NCBI GenBank assembly: GCA_900473205.1
Contig: UCLB01000020.1
Span: forward strand, 1-64,000
Direction of reading: 5' to 3'
Length of the DNA stretch: 64,000 bases
Origin: Hyphomicrobiales bacterium
GTDB lineage: Bacteria; Pseudomonadota; Alphaproteobacteria; Rhizobiales; Rhizobiaceae
In this document: positions 44,431-52,753 of the stretch, one piece after another
Numbering within the stretch: the first letter of the stretch is position 1
How the letters are laid out: every line of letters starts with the position of its first letter
Notes under the pieces: model-generated
What the model was told of the DNA's origin: nothing
The model's input: only the letters and a program-made list of their open reading frames with translations
Database searches by the model: none
Made by a program: the position numbers and the translations under genes

Positions 44431-45495
44431 ATGGAGTACAACGCCTTTTTTCCGCCCCACGAAGGCATGCGATTGAAAGACATCGCAGACCGTCTTGGGG
44501 CGGAACTGTCTGATGAGGCTGCTGGAGATCGCATCGTGCGGTCTATCTCGCCTGTCTACCGCGCAAAGCACGATCAGCTTTGCTACATTCTTTCCCGCAA
44601 GAATCGCGATGAGTTGCTGACCTGCGAAGCCGCAGCGGTGATCTGTGACGAGGCTCTGCGTAAGCTCGTGCCAGCGCATATTCCGGCATTGATCGCCAAA
44701 AACCCGCATACCGTTTTTGCGCAGGCCGGAGCCTTGTTGCACGCATCGGCTATGCGGCCTTCTGCAATACTCGACCAGGCGTCGGGAATTTCTCCCGCAG
44801 CGCATATCGATCCATCGGCCAAGCTTGAAGCTGGCGTCGTGGTCGAACCTCTGGCCGTCATCGGTGCCAATGTGCATATCGGTACCGGCACGCGTATCGG
44901 GCCCGGAGCTATTATCGGCGCAGACGTTCAGATTGGGCGCGATTGCACAATTGCGGGTGGGGCAAGCATTCTTTCGGCCTTGCTGGGCAATGGCGTCATC
45001 ATCCACAACGGTGCTCGCATCGGACAGGATGGTTTCGGCTATGCACCGGGACCGCGCGGCATGATCAAGATCCTGCAGATTGGTCGTGTCATCATTCAGG
45101 ACAATGTCGAGATTGGTGCCAACACCACCATCGACCGTGGAACCATGGATGACACTGTCATCGGTGAAGGCACGAAAATCGACAATCAGGTTCAGATCGG
45201 CCACAACGTGCGCATCGGTCGCCATTGCGGCATCGTCAGCAAGGTGGGGATCGCTGGCAGCACGCGCATCGGTGATGGCGTGATGATTGGCGGCGCAAGC
45301 GGCATCAACGGTCACATCAACATCGGCGACGGCGCGCAGATTGCGGCTATGAGTGGCGTTGTCGCGGATGTGCCGGCGGGTGCGAAATATGGTGGCGTGC
45401 CTGCACGCCCATTGAAACATTTCCTGCGCGACATGGCTGAACTGCTGGCGCGCGCCGAGGAGCGAGACAAGAAGACAGGAGAGAAGAATGTCTGA
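44431..45495 (+). CDS. lpxD: UDP-3-O-acylglucosamine N-acyltransferase
   Basis: 354 residues. It adds the second acyl chain in lipid A synthesis. The N-terminal uridine-binding domain (residues 1-100) is followed by many left-handed beta-helix hexapeptide repeats ([44 protein letters not shown]) and [32 protein letters not shown] with the catalytic His. Start chosen at ATG 44431 with CTGGAG ten bases upstream. Eight bases overlap fabZ. Confidence 0.97.
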   Translation: MEYNAFFPPHEGMRLKDIADRLGAELSDEAAGDRIVRSISPVYRAKHDQLCYILSRKNRDELLTCEAAAVICDEALRKLVPAHIPALIAKNPHTVFAQAGALLHASAMRPSAILDQASGISPAAHIDPSAKLEAGVVVEPLAVIGANVHIGTGTRIGPGAIIGADVQIGRDCTIAGGASILSALLGNGVIIHNGARIGQDGFGYAPGPRGMIKILQIGRVIIQDNVEIGANTTIDRGTMDDTVIGEGTKIDNQVQIGHNVRIGRHCGIVSKVGIAGSTRIGDGVMIGGASGINGHINIGDGAQIAAMSGVVADVPAGAKYGGVPARPLKHFLRDMAELLARAEERDKKTGEKNV

Positions 45496-45955
45496 AGAGA
45501 CAAAGACGACGCTTGGCGCGGCCGACATCCTTGAAGTGATGAAGCTGCTGCCGCATCGTTATCCGTTTTTGCTGATCGACAAGATCATCGACATCGATGC
45601 TGATAATTCTGCAACCGGCATCAAGAACGTCACGGTCAACGAGCCGCATTTCACCGGTCACTTTCCGGATCGCCCCATCATGCCGGGCGTTCTGATCGTG
45701 GAAGCCATGGCACAGACGGCAGGCGCCATCTGTGCGCGTAAGCAGGGTGACGGCGGCCATCTCGTCTATTTCATGACCATCGACAATGCGCGCTTCCGCA
45801 AGCCGGTCGTGCCGGGTGACCGTCTTGAGATTTACGTCGTCAAGCAGCGCCAGCGCGGCAATGTCTGGAAGTTCCATTGCGATGCGAAGGTGGATGGCGT
45901 TCTGGTGGCTGAGGCTGATATCGGCGCGATGATGATCCCCGAGGATCAGCAATGA
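45488..45955 (+). CDS. fabZ: 3-hydroxyacyl-ACP dehydratase
   Basis: 155 residues. Hot-dog fold dehydratase of fatty-acid synthesis; its 3-hydroxyacyl-ACP substrates are shared with LpxA and LpxD, which explains its place. Motifs: [17 protein letters not shown] (catalytic His) and [25 protein letters not shown] (catalytic Glu). It overlaps lpxD by eight bases and lpxA by four. Confidence 0.98.
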   Translation: MSEETKTTLGAADILEVMKLLPHRYPFLLIDKIIDIDADNSATGIKNVTVNEPHFTGHFPDRPIMPGVLIVEAMAQTAGAICARKQGDGGHLVYFMTIDNARFRKPVVPGDRLEIYVVKQRQRGNVWKFHCDAKVDGVLVAEADIGAMMIPEDQQ

Positions 45956-46764
45956 GCAAGATTGCGGCTTCGGCCAAAATTCATCCGATGTCTTTCATCG
46001 AAGACGGTGCTGTCGTCGGTGAAAACGTCGTGGTCGGTCCGTTCTGCCATGTCGGGCCGAAGGTCACACTGCATGATAATGTTGAGTTGATTAGCCACGT
46101 CGTCGTGCTGGGTTGCACCACCGTTGGCAAGGGCACGACAATCTGGCCCTCCGCCGTCATTGGTGGCGATTCGCAGAGCGCGCACCACAGCGCCGTCGAT
46201 ACGACCTTGGTCATCGGTGAAAATTGCACCATCCGTGAGGGTGTGACGATGAACACCGGCACCGTCGAACATGGCGGCACCACCATCGTCGGCAACAACA
46301 ATCTGTTCCTGGCTTACGCGCATGTGGCGCATGATTGCCGTTTGGGCGACAATATCATCCTGTCCAACAATGTCATGCTGGCTGGCCATGTGACCATCGA
46401 GGACCGGGCCATTCTCGGTGGCGGTTCTGCCGTGCACCAGTTCACGCGTGTTGGCCGTCAGGCATTTATTGGCGGTCTGTCTGCCGTCAGCTATGATGTC
46501 ATCCCTTATGGCATGCTTAACGGAAATCCTGGGCTTTTGAGCGGGCTGAATATTGTCGGCATGACGCGCGCTGGCATCGAGCGTGCCGAAATCCACAAGG
46601 TTCGCCGCGCCTACAAGCAGATTTTCGAAAGCGAGGGCAGTGTGCGCGCAAATGCTGCCGCCATTCGCGACGAGTTTCAGGATTGCCCGCAGGCGCTGGA
46701 GATCATCGATTTCATTGCAGCGGCAAATGACCGGGCGATTTCGTCGCCCAATCGCGGAAAGTAA
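45952..46764 (+). CDS. lpxA: UDP-N-acetylglucosamine acyltransferase
   Basis: 270 residues. First step of lipid A synthesis. Left-handed beta-helix repeats ([27 protein letters not shown]), the catalytic His in [16 protein letters not shown], and a C-terminal helical region ([28 protein letters not shown]) that defines LpxA. ATGA overlap with fabZ. lpxI follows after 3 bases. Confidence 0.98.
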   Translation: MSKIAASAKIHPMSFIEDGAVVGENVVVGPFCHVGPKVTLHDNVELISHVVVLGCTTVGKGTTIWPSAVIGGDSQSAHHSAVDTTLVIGENCTIREGVTMNTGTVEHGGTTIVGNNNLFLAYAHVAHDCRLGDNIILSNNVMLAGHVTIEDRAILGGGSAVHQFTRVGRQAFIGGLSAVSYDVIPYGMLNGNPGLLSGLNIVGMTRAGIERAEIHKVRRAYKQIFESEGSVRANAAAIRDEFQDCPQALEIIDFIAAANDRAISSPNRGK

Positions 46765-46767
46765 TTC

Positions 46768-47634
46768 GTGGCACCGGGTGCGGGGCGTCTGGCCATCATC
46801 GCTGGTAGCGGTTTTTTGCCTTATTACGTGGCAGAAGCCGCACAGCAGGCTGGCGAAACGCCCTTCATCATCCGGCTGAAAGATGAAGCCGATCTGGACT
46901 GGACGCGGTTTGAAAGTGTGTCCATCAGCGTTGGTGACGTTTCTGCGCTGGGCAAGCTTTTGGCCGCGCATCAGATCGACCGCGTCGTGCTGTCCGGCGG
47001 CGTGTCGCGTCGGCCAGAATGGCGCGAAATCCGCCCCAATTTCAAAATGATTGCAAAAATGCCGTCCATCATCCGAACGCTGTTGTCGGGGGGCGATGAT
47101 ACGGTGTTGCAAATGGTGATTCGGCTGATCGAAGCGCAAGGCGCGCGGGTGATCGGCGCGCATGAAATTGCCCCCGGTCTTCTGGCGACAACGGGCGCGC
47201 TTGGCAAGATCGAGCCGAGCGACGAAGATCGCAGGGATATTGCCAAGGCTGCGCAGGCAGCGCTGGCGCTGGGCGCGCTGGATGTGGGGCAGGGTTCTGT
47301 TTCCGTCGGTGGCCGTATCGTCGCGCTGGAAGGCGTCGAGGGCACAGATGGGATGTTGGCACGCGTGGCGTCGTTGCGCGCGGAGGGCCGCATCTCCAGC
47401 CGCAGAAAAGGTGTTCTGGTCAAACTGTGCAAGCCGCAGCAGGATATCCGCGCGGATCTCCCCACCATCGGTCCATCCACGATAGAGAATGCGGCCAAGG
47501 CCGGGCTTGCCGGTATCGCGGTGGAAGCGGGCAGGGCCTTTGTGCTGGATCGCGACGCGATGCTTGATGCGGCGAATGAGGCGGGACTGTTCGTCTGTGG
47601 TATCGATACCGGCCTTGCGGGAGAGATGATGTGA
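46768..47634 (+). CDS. lpxI: UDP-2,3-diacylglucosamine diphosphatase LpxI
   Basis: 288 residues from GTG 46768 with GGAAAG before it. LpxI cleaves UDP-2,3-diacylglucosamine to lipid X and UMP, replacing the unrelated LpxH of gammaproteobacteria. Features: LAIIAGSGFLPYYVAEAAQQAG at the N-terminus, the DUF1009 core SVGDVSALGKLLAAHQIDRVVLSGGVSRRP, and GRIVALEGVEGTDGMLARVASLR, whose conserved Asp is in the catalytic region. Location between lpxA and lpxB is the typical alphaproteobacterial one. Confidence 0.95.
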   Translation: MAPGAGRLAIIAGSGFLPYYVAEAAQQAGETPFIIRLKDEADLDWTRFESVSISVGDVSALGKLLAAHQIDRVVLSGGVSRRPEWREIRPNFKMIAKMPSIIRTLLSGGDDTVLQMVIRLIEAQGARVIGAHEIAPGLLATTGALGKIEPSDEDRRDIAKAAQAALALGALDVGQGSVSVGGRIVALEGVEGTDGMLARVASLRAEGRISSRRKGVLVKLCKPQQDIRADLPTIGPSTIENAAKAGLAGIAVEAGRAFVLDRDAMLDAANEAGLFVCGIDTGLAGEMM

Positions 47635-48827
47635 GCGACAGCGTTCTCAAACTGGCCGTCATCGCGGGCGAAGTTTCCGGCGATCTGCTGGGGGCCGATC
47701 TGGTTCGATCCCTGAAGGCGCAATATCCGGGGCGCGTCGAACTCGTGGGCGTTGGCGGCGATGCCTTGATGGCTGAAGGTCTGGTTTCGCTGTTCGATTA
47801 TTCCGAACTGTCGATCATGGGTTTTACCCAAGTCCTCAAAAAGCTGCCGCAGCTGCTGGCGAGGATCAAGGAAACGGCAAACGCCATTATTGCCGCACGA
47901 CCGGATGTGCTGTTGATCATCGACAGCCCGGATTTCACGCATCGCGTGGCCAAGCGCGTCCGCAAGGCTTTGCCCAACCTGCCTGTCATCAATTATGTAT
48001 GCCCCAGCGTCTGGGCCTGGAAGGAAAAGCGCGCTCCGGCGATGCTGTCCTATGTAGACCACGTTCTGGCGCTCTTGCCGTTTGAACCGGAAGCCATGCA
48101 GCGCCTCGGCGGCCCGGCCACGACCTTCGTTGGACATCGCCTAAGCGTGGATACGGATTTGCTCGGCGTTCGCGAACAGCGCGCTGCGCGTGGCTTGCCT
48201 CAGCTCGGTGAGCCCAGAACGATCCTGCTGCTGCCCGGCTCCCGGTCCACAGAAACCACGCGGTTGATGGAGCCGTTTCAGACGGCAGCAGCCGCCTTCG
48301 TAGAGCGAAACGGCCCAACGCGCTTCGTACTTCCCACAGTGCCACGGCAGGAAGCCCGCATTCGCGAACTTGCTGCCACCTGGCCAGCCCATATCCGCCC
48401 CGAGATTGGTACGGATGCCGCGTTCAAATGGCAGGCCTTTGCGGAAGCGGATGCTGCCATCGCCGCATCGGGTACGGTCATTCTGGAGCTTGCGCTCGCC
48501 AATGTGCCCGTCGTCTCGGTCTACAAGACTGATTGGATTTTCACGATGTTGAGCAGGCGCGTGAAGACATGGACCGGCGCTCTGCCGAACCTGATTGCCG
48601 ACTATGCCGTTGTGCCTGAATATTTCAACGAGGTCGTGCGCGCAGGCTCCATGCTGCGCTGGGCCGAGCGCCTGTCTTCCGGTACCTTGCAGCGGCAGGC
48701 AATGCTGGAAGGTTTTGCGCTGGTGCAGGAGCGCCTGCGGACGGATCGCCCGCCCGGTGAGGTTGGTGCGGAAATATTGCTGTCGGTTTATCGCAGCAAA
48801 AGCGGCGCGATGAGCCATCCGGCCTGA
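47631..48827 (+). CDS. lpxB: Lipid A disaccharide synthase
   Basis: 398 residues from a GTG that overlaps the lpxI stop by four bases. GT-B glycosyltransferase joining lipid X to UDP-diacylglucosamine. Motifs: LAVIAGEVSGDLLGADL, NYVCPSVWAWKEKRAPAM, LLLPGSRSTETTRLM and IAASGTVILELALANVPVVSVYK. End of the envelope operon; no clear terminator is seen in the 149-base gap before the GntR gene. Confidence 0.97.
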   Translation: MSDSVLKLAVIAGEVSGDLLGADLVRSLKAQYPGRVELVGVGGDALMAEGLVSLFDYSELSIMGFTQVLKKLPQLLARIKETANAIIAARPDVLLIIDSPDFTHRVAKRVRKALPNLPVINYVCPSVWAWKEKRAPAMLSYVDHVLALLPFEPEAMQRLGGPATTFVGHRLSVDTDLLGVREQRAARGLPQLGEPRTILLLPGSRSTETTRLMEPFQTAAAAFVERNGPTRFVLPTVPRQEARIRELAATWPAHIRPEIGTDAAFKWQAFAEADAAIAASGTVILELALANVPVVSVYKTDWIFTMLSRRVKTWTGALPNLIADYAVVPEYFNEVVRAGSMLRWAERLSSGTLQRQAMLEGFALVQERLRTDRPPGEVGAEILLSVYRSKSGAMSHPA

Positions 48828-48970
48828 TGCTGCCATCGCCCAATTTGTGATCGCACACCGAATGCTCTGCGATTAAAAAATTATCAAATGTGCATTTCTC
48901 CAGCGTTGCGGCATCACGTGGCGCTGGATTTTCTGTGTTCTGACGGACTGGCACGCAGCTTGCTTACCAG

Positions 48971-48984
48971 TCTTGTATGCAAGA
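48971..48984 (+). promoter_or_regulatory. Operator-like palindrome over the GntR start codon
   Basis: TCTTGTATGCAAGA is a near-perfect palindrome (TCTTG-tatg-CAAGA) and contains the ATG (48977-48979) of the following regulator gene. The core TTGTATGCAA differs by one base from TTGTATACAA, a form used by FCD-type GntR repressors. Autorepression is a reasonable inference. Confidence 0.5.
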
Positions 48985-49681
48985 TAGACATACATTCGAC
49001 ACCGACCAAAGCGCGATAGAATCGGCCATCGTTTCCGGCATTCTTTCTGCACGCATACGCCCCGGCACACGGCTGGGGGAAAACCAGTTGGCGGAAATCT
49101 ATGGTGTATCACGCACCAAAATCCGCGAGGCGATGATGCGTCTCGTGACGCGCGGTGTCGTTCAGGTCAGCCCGCGCCGGGGCTGGTTCGTGGTCGAACC
49201 TTCCGCAGAAGAGGCAGTGAAGGTTTATGGGGCTCGCCGCGTCATAGAATGCGGTTTGCTGCGCAACATGACAGTGCTTCCAGCGGCAGGTCGGCAGATA
49301 CTTCTCGATCATCTTGAAGAGGAGAAGCAGGCGATGGCGGCTGCCGACCGGCAGCGGCTGACATGCCTGATGGGTGATTTCCACATTCGCATTGCCGAAA
49401 TTGCCGGAAACGACATCATCATCGATCTGCTGCGCGATCTCACGGCCCGCACGATTTTGATCTCCATGCTCTACCAGTCGGATTTCCACGCCGCGCAATC
49501 GCATGAAGGGCATTGCCGCATCTTCGAAGCGATGGATGCGGGTGACTTCCTCAAAGCGTCTGAACTTGCTGTGACGCATCTGGACGAGGTCGAGACCGGC
49601 CTGGACCTGACGCGGCAGCAAGACCGCCATTTCGAGCTTCGTAATTCCCTTTCACTCCCTCCACTCCACGCAACTCTCTAG
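48977..49681 (+). CDS. GntR family regulator with FCD domain
   Basis: 234 residues. The winged helix-turn-helix (IVSGILSARIRPGTRLGENQLAEIYGVSRTKIREAMMRLVTRGVVQVSPRRGWFVVEPS) is followed by an all-helical FCD ligand-binding domain (about 85-215) with FHIRIAEIAGN and HEGHCRIFEAMDAGD, giving the metal-binding Asp/His set. No ribosome site precedes ATG 48977, and no other in-frame start occurs soon after, so translation may be leaderless. The binding-protein gene of the ABC importer begins 10 bases after the stop, so this regulator is the first gene of, and probably controls, that operon. Confidence 0.9.
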   Translation: MQDRHTFDTDQSAIESAIVSGILSARIRPGTRLGENQLAEIYGVSRTKIREAMMRLVTRGVVQVSPRRGWFVVEPSAEEAVKVYGARRVIECGLLRNMTVLPAAGRQILLDHLEEEKQAMAAADRQRLTCLMGDFHIRIAEIAGNDIIIDLLRDLTARTILISMLYQSDFHAAQSHEGHCRIFEAMDAGDFLKASELAVTHLDEVETGLDLTRQQDRHFELRNSLSLPPLHATL

Positions 49682-49691
49682 GAGATTTCAG

Positions 49692-50477
49692 ATGTTCAAC
49701 AGACGTGCATTTTTCGCCGCCATCGCCATTGCCGCAAGCACCAGCTTCGCCGCGCCTGTCTTTGCAGATGCCTTGAGCGACATTTCCTCTCGTGGGACTA
49801 TCCGTGTTGCGGTACCGCAGGACTTCCCGCCCTTTGGCAGCGTAGGCACCGATATGGCCCCGCGTGGATATGATATCGACGTGGCCAATCTGATTGCCGA
49901 AAAGCTGGGCGTGAAGGCAGAACTGGTACCGGTCACCAGCGCCAACCGCGTTCCCTACCTCCAGACCAACAAGGTCGATCTGGTCATTTCCAGCCTTGGC
50001 AAGAATGCGGATCGTGAAAAGGTAATCGACTTCTCCGTTGCCTATGCGCCTTTCTTCAACGGTGTTTTCGCGCCTGACAGCGTCAAGATCGAAAAGGCGG
50101 AAGACCTCTCCGGCAAGACCATCGGCGTGACGCGCGGTGCGGTGGAAGATCTGGAACTGACGAAGATCGCGCCTGCGGATGCCACCATCAAGCGCTACGA
50201 AGACAATAACGGTACCATCTCCGCATTCCTTTCCGGTCAGGTTCAGACGGTTGCAACCGGCAATGTGGTTGCCGCTGCCATTCTGGAAAAGAACCCGCCG
50301 AAGCGGCCGGAACTTAAGTTCCTCATCAAGAACTCGCCATGCTTCATCGGTCTCAACAAGGACCAGCCAGCACTACTGGAAAAGGTCAATGCCATCATCA
50401 CTGCTGCAAAGGCAGATGGCAGCCTGAATGCCATTGCGCAGAAGTGGCTGAAGACAGACCTGCCGAAGGATATTTAA
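49692..50477 (+). CDS. Amino-acid ABC transporter substrate-binding protein
   Basis: 261 residues. Signal peptide MFNRRAFFAAIAIAASTSFAAPVFA, cleaved before DALSDISSRG. Family 3 solute-binding fold: TIRVAVPQDFPPFG, GYDIDVANLIAEKLGV, RVPYLQTNKVDLVISSLGKNADREKVIDFS and LSGKTIGVTRGAVEDLELTK. Ligand likely a polar or acidic amino acid, not resolvable by eye. TAGGAG ribosome site overlaps the GntR stop. A hairpin follows before the permeases. Confidence 0.93.
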   Translation: MFNRRAFFAAIAIAASTSFAAPVFADALSDISSRGTIRVAVPQDFPPFGSVGTDMAPRGYDIDVANLIAEKLGVKAELVPVTSANRVPYLQTNKVDLVISSLGKNADREKVIDFSVAYAPFFNGVFAPDSVKIEKAEDLSGKTIGVTRGAVEDLELTKIAPADATIKRYEDNNGTISAFLSGQVQTVATGNVVAAAILEKNPPKRPELKFLIKNSPCFIGLNKDQPALLEKVNAIITAAKADGSLNAIAQKWLKTDLPKDI

Positions 50478-50492
50478 GACCGTTTAGAATTC

Positions 50493-50516
50493 GCGCCTCG
50501 TGGTGATACGGGGCGC
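50493..50516 (+). terminator. Stem-loop after the second ABC binding-protein gene
   Basis: GCGCCTCGT (50493-50501), loop GGTGAT and ACGGGGCGC (50508-50516) form a 9 bp stem with one wobble. TTCCTTATATTTTTT follows (50519-50533). It lies inside the operon, between the binding-protein and permease genes, so partial termination or mRNA protection is likely. Confidence 0.7.
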
Positions 50517-50547
50517 GGTTCCTTATATTTTTTCGAAAGGAACCGTC

Positions 50548-51219
50548 GTGAATTACACTTTCGAATTCGGGTGGCTTCTCGAATATTATCCTGTGATCGT
50601 GAAGGGGGTGCTGATTACCCTTCAGCTGATTGCGATTGGTGGCGTGCTCGGCATTGCACTCGGCATTTTCTGCGCATGGGTACGTGCACTCGGGCCGACA
50701 TGGCTGCGTCCACCCATTGCGCTTTATGTTGAGCTGATCCGCAATACGCCGTTTCTGATCCAGCTGTTCTTCATCTTCTTCGGCCTTCCATCGCTGGGCT
50801 TGCAGCTGACGGAGTTGACGGCGGCCAATATCGCCATGGTCGTCAATCTGGGCGCCTATAGCTGCGAAATCATCCGCGCGGGCATTCAGGCCACACCCAA
50901 AGGCCAGTTCGAGGCAGGGGCCAGTCTTGCCATGACGCGGTTTGAAACGTTCCGCCATGTGGTGCTGGTGCCATCGCTGCAACGCATCTGGCCCGCACTG
51001 TCGTCACAGGTGGTCATCGTCATGCTCGGCTCTTCCGTGGTGTCGCAGATTGCGGCGGAGGATTTGACCTTTGCGGCCAACTTCATTCAGTCCCGCACAT
51101 TCCGCGCCTTTGAAGCCTACATGGTATCGACCGTGATCTATCTCGCGCTGGCCATTCTGCTGCGACAGATATTGCTTGTCATCGGCGGCTTCATTTTTCC
51201 AAGAAGGAGCGCCCGATGA
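50548..51219 (+). CDS. Amino-acid ABC transporter permease (first)
   Basis: 223 residues from GTG 50548 (NYTFEFGWLLEYYPVIVKG), with AAAGGAA six bases upstream; an upstream open frame is leader containing the hairpin. About five membrane helices. ELIRNTPFLIQLFFIFFGLPSLG and the EAA loop AGASLAMTRFETFRHVVLVPSLQRIWP are typical of His/Glu-type permeases. It overlaps the second permease by four bases, indicating a heterodimeric channel. Confidence 0.93.
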   Translation: MNYTFEFGWLLEYYPVIVKGVLITLQLIAIGGVLGIALGIFCAWVRALGPTWLRPPIALYVELIRNTPFLIQLFFIFFGLPSLGLQLTELTAANIAMVVNLGAYSCEIIRAGIQATPKGQFEAGASLAMTRFETFRHVVLVPSLQRIWPALSSQVVIVMLGSSVVSQIAAEDLTFAANFIQSRTFRAFEAYMVSTVIYLALAILLRQILLVIGGFIFPRRSAR

Positions 51220-51875
51220 TCGAGTTTTCCACCTGGGATATTCTGCGCAACCTGCTGCTGGCTGCGCGCTGGACGGTGCTGCTATCGCTCGTTTCCTTTA
51301 TCGGCGGCGCAATGGTTGGCCTTCTGCTGCTGTTCATGCGCATTTCGAAAAAGAAATCGCTGCGGGTTTTCGCCAAATATTATGTCGAGCTGTTTCAGGG
51401 CACACCGCTGCTGATGCAGCTGTTCATTGCCTTCTTCGGGCTGGGGCTGCTGGGCATCGATGTGCCGGCATGGCTTGCCGCTGGTATAACGCTTATTCTC
51501 TGGGCCGCGGCCTTCCTCACCGAAATCTGGCGCGGCTGTGTGGAGGCCGTGTCCAAGGGACAATGGGAGGCATCCGCGAGCCTTGGCATGGGGCGGCTGC
51601 AGCAGATGCGATACGTCATCCTGCCACAGGCACTGCGCGTTGCCATTCCGCCGACCGTTGGCTTTGCCGTTCAGGTCATCAAGGGAACGGCGGTGACATC
51701 GATCATCGGCTTCGTGGAGCTATCCAAAGCGGGCACGGTTGTCACCAACGCTACCTTCCAGCCCTTCACCGTTTATGGCCTCGTTGCCCTCATTTATTTC
51801 GCGCTGTGCTGGCCGCTATCGAAGAGCAGCCAGATTCTCGAAAGGAAGCTTAATGTCGCTCATCGAAATCACTGA
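51216..51875 (+). CDS. Amino-acid ABC transporter permease (second)
   Basis: 219 residues. Family features: ARWTVLLSLVSFIGGAMVGLLLLF, ELFQGTPLLMQLFIAFFGLG, and the EAA loop SASLGMGRLQQMRYVILPQALRVAIPP. About five membrane helices. Overlaps the first permease gene by four bases and the ATPase gene by 23 bases, so all are on one mRNA. Confidence 0.93.
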   Translation: MIEFSTWDILRNLLLAARWTVLLSLVSFIGGAMVGLLLLFMRISKKKSLRVFAKYYVELFQGTPLLMQLFIAFFGLGLLGIDVPAWLAAGITLILWAAAFLTEIWRGCVEAVSKGQWEASASLGMGRLQQMRYVILPQALRVAIPPTVGFAVQVIKGTAVTSIIGFVELSKAGTVVTNATFQPFTVYGLVALIYFALCWPLSKSSQILERKLNVAHRNH

Positions 51876-52584
51876 AGTCCGCAAGAGCTACGGCACGAAC
51901 GAGGTGCTGAAAGGCATCAATCTCGATATCGAACCTGGCGAAGTCATCGCGATCATCGGCAAGAGCGGTTCGGGAAAATCGACCCTGCTGCGCTGCGTCA
52001 ACGGCCTCGAGACAATCTCATCAGGCGCGATCTCGGTCGCCGGCGCCCAGTTTCTGGACGACGAGCTTCACCTGAAAGCACTACGCCTGAAAGTCGGGAT
52101 GATCTTTCAGCAGTTCAATCTCTTTCCGCATCTGACCGTAGGTGGCAACGTCATGCTGTCGCAAACGGTGGTGAAGAAGACGCCGAAGACAGAAGCAGAA
52201 GCATTGGCGCGCAAGATGCTGGAACGCGTGGGTCTGGCGCATAAATTCGATGCCTACCCCGACGAACTCTCCGGCGGCCAGCAACAGCGCGTGGCCATTG
52301 CCCGCGCCCTCGCCATGCAGCCGACAGCGCTTCTCTGCGACGAAATCACCTCGGCCCTCGACCCGGAACTGGTGGCCGAAGTGCTGGCCGTTGTCCGCGA
52401 ACTGGCGGCGGAAGGCATGACACTCGTCATGGTCACCCATGAAATGAAATTCGCCCGAGACGTCTGCTCCCGCGTCGTCTTCATGCACGAAGGCAAAGTC
52501 CACGAAATTGGCCCACCGGAAGAGGTGTTTTCCGCGCCGAAGACTGCGGAACTCAAGCAGTTTCTCGGTGTGGCGGCGCATTGA
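51853..52584 (+). CDS. Amino-acid ABC transporter ATP-binding protein
   Basis: 243 residues from ATG 51853 (MSLIEITEV), with AAAGGAAG upstream; the longer frame lies in the permease gene. Walker A GKSGSGKSTLL from residue 36, Q-loop MIFQQFNLFPHLTV, signature LSGGQQQRVAIARAL, Walker B TALLCDEITSALDPE, and H-loop MVTHEMKFARDV. This is the GlnQ/HisP subfamily. Last gene of the gntR operon. The palindromic repeat lies just downstream. Confidence 0.96.
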   Translation: MSLIEITEVRKSYGTNEVLKGINLDIEPGEVIAIIGKSGSGKSTLLRCVNGLETISSGAISVAGAQFLDDELHLKALRLKVGMIFQQFNLFPHLTVGGNVMLSQTVVKKTPKTEAEALARKMLERVGLAHKFDAYPDELSGGQQQRVAIARALAMQPTALLCDEITSALDPELVAEVLAVVRELAAEGMTLVMVTHEMKFARDVCSRVVFMHEGKVHEIGPPEEVFSAPKTAELKQFLGVAAH

Positions 52585-52597
52585 AATGGGTGCGCTG

Positions 52598-52681
52598 CGT
52601 CATCCTTGGGCTTGTCCCAAGGATCTAACGAACCCCAACATCAAACGTGGGCAGATGCTCGGGACAAGCCCGAGCATGACG
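52598..52681. repeat. Rhizobial palindromic intergenic repeat (REP-like)
   Basis: CGTCATCCTTGGGCTTGTCC at the left and GGACAAGCCCGAGCATGACG at the right are inverted copies with some divergence. Each arm is itself palindromic (CCTTGGG..CCCAAGG and GCTCGGG..CCCGAGC). The unit of about 84 bases matches the small palindromic elements scattered between genes in Rhizobiaceae. It sits between the ABC ATPase and the convergent gltA terminator. It could form a long hairpin ending both transcripts. Confidence 0.8.
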
Positions 52682-52701
52682 GTCTAGAAACGACAGATAT
52701 G

Positions 52702-52732
52702 AAAAAAAGCCGGGCGTTGACCCGGCTTTTCC
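52702..52732 (-). terminator. Intrinsic terminator of gltA
   Basis: On the minus strand AAAAGCCGGG, loop TCAACG and CCCGGCTTTT form a perfect 10 bp stem followed by TTTTTTTC-type T-run (52702-52708 in plus coordinates). It lies 22 bases after the gltA stop. Confidence 0.9.
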
Positions 52733-52753
52733 ATTCGTTCGTTGCTTGCAAGC

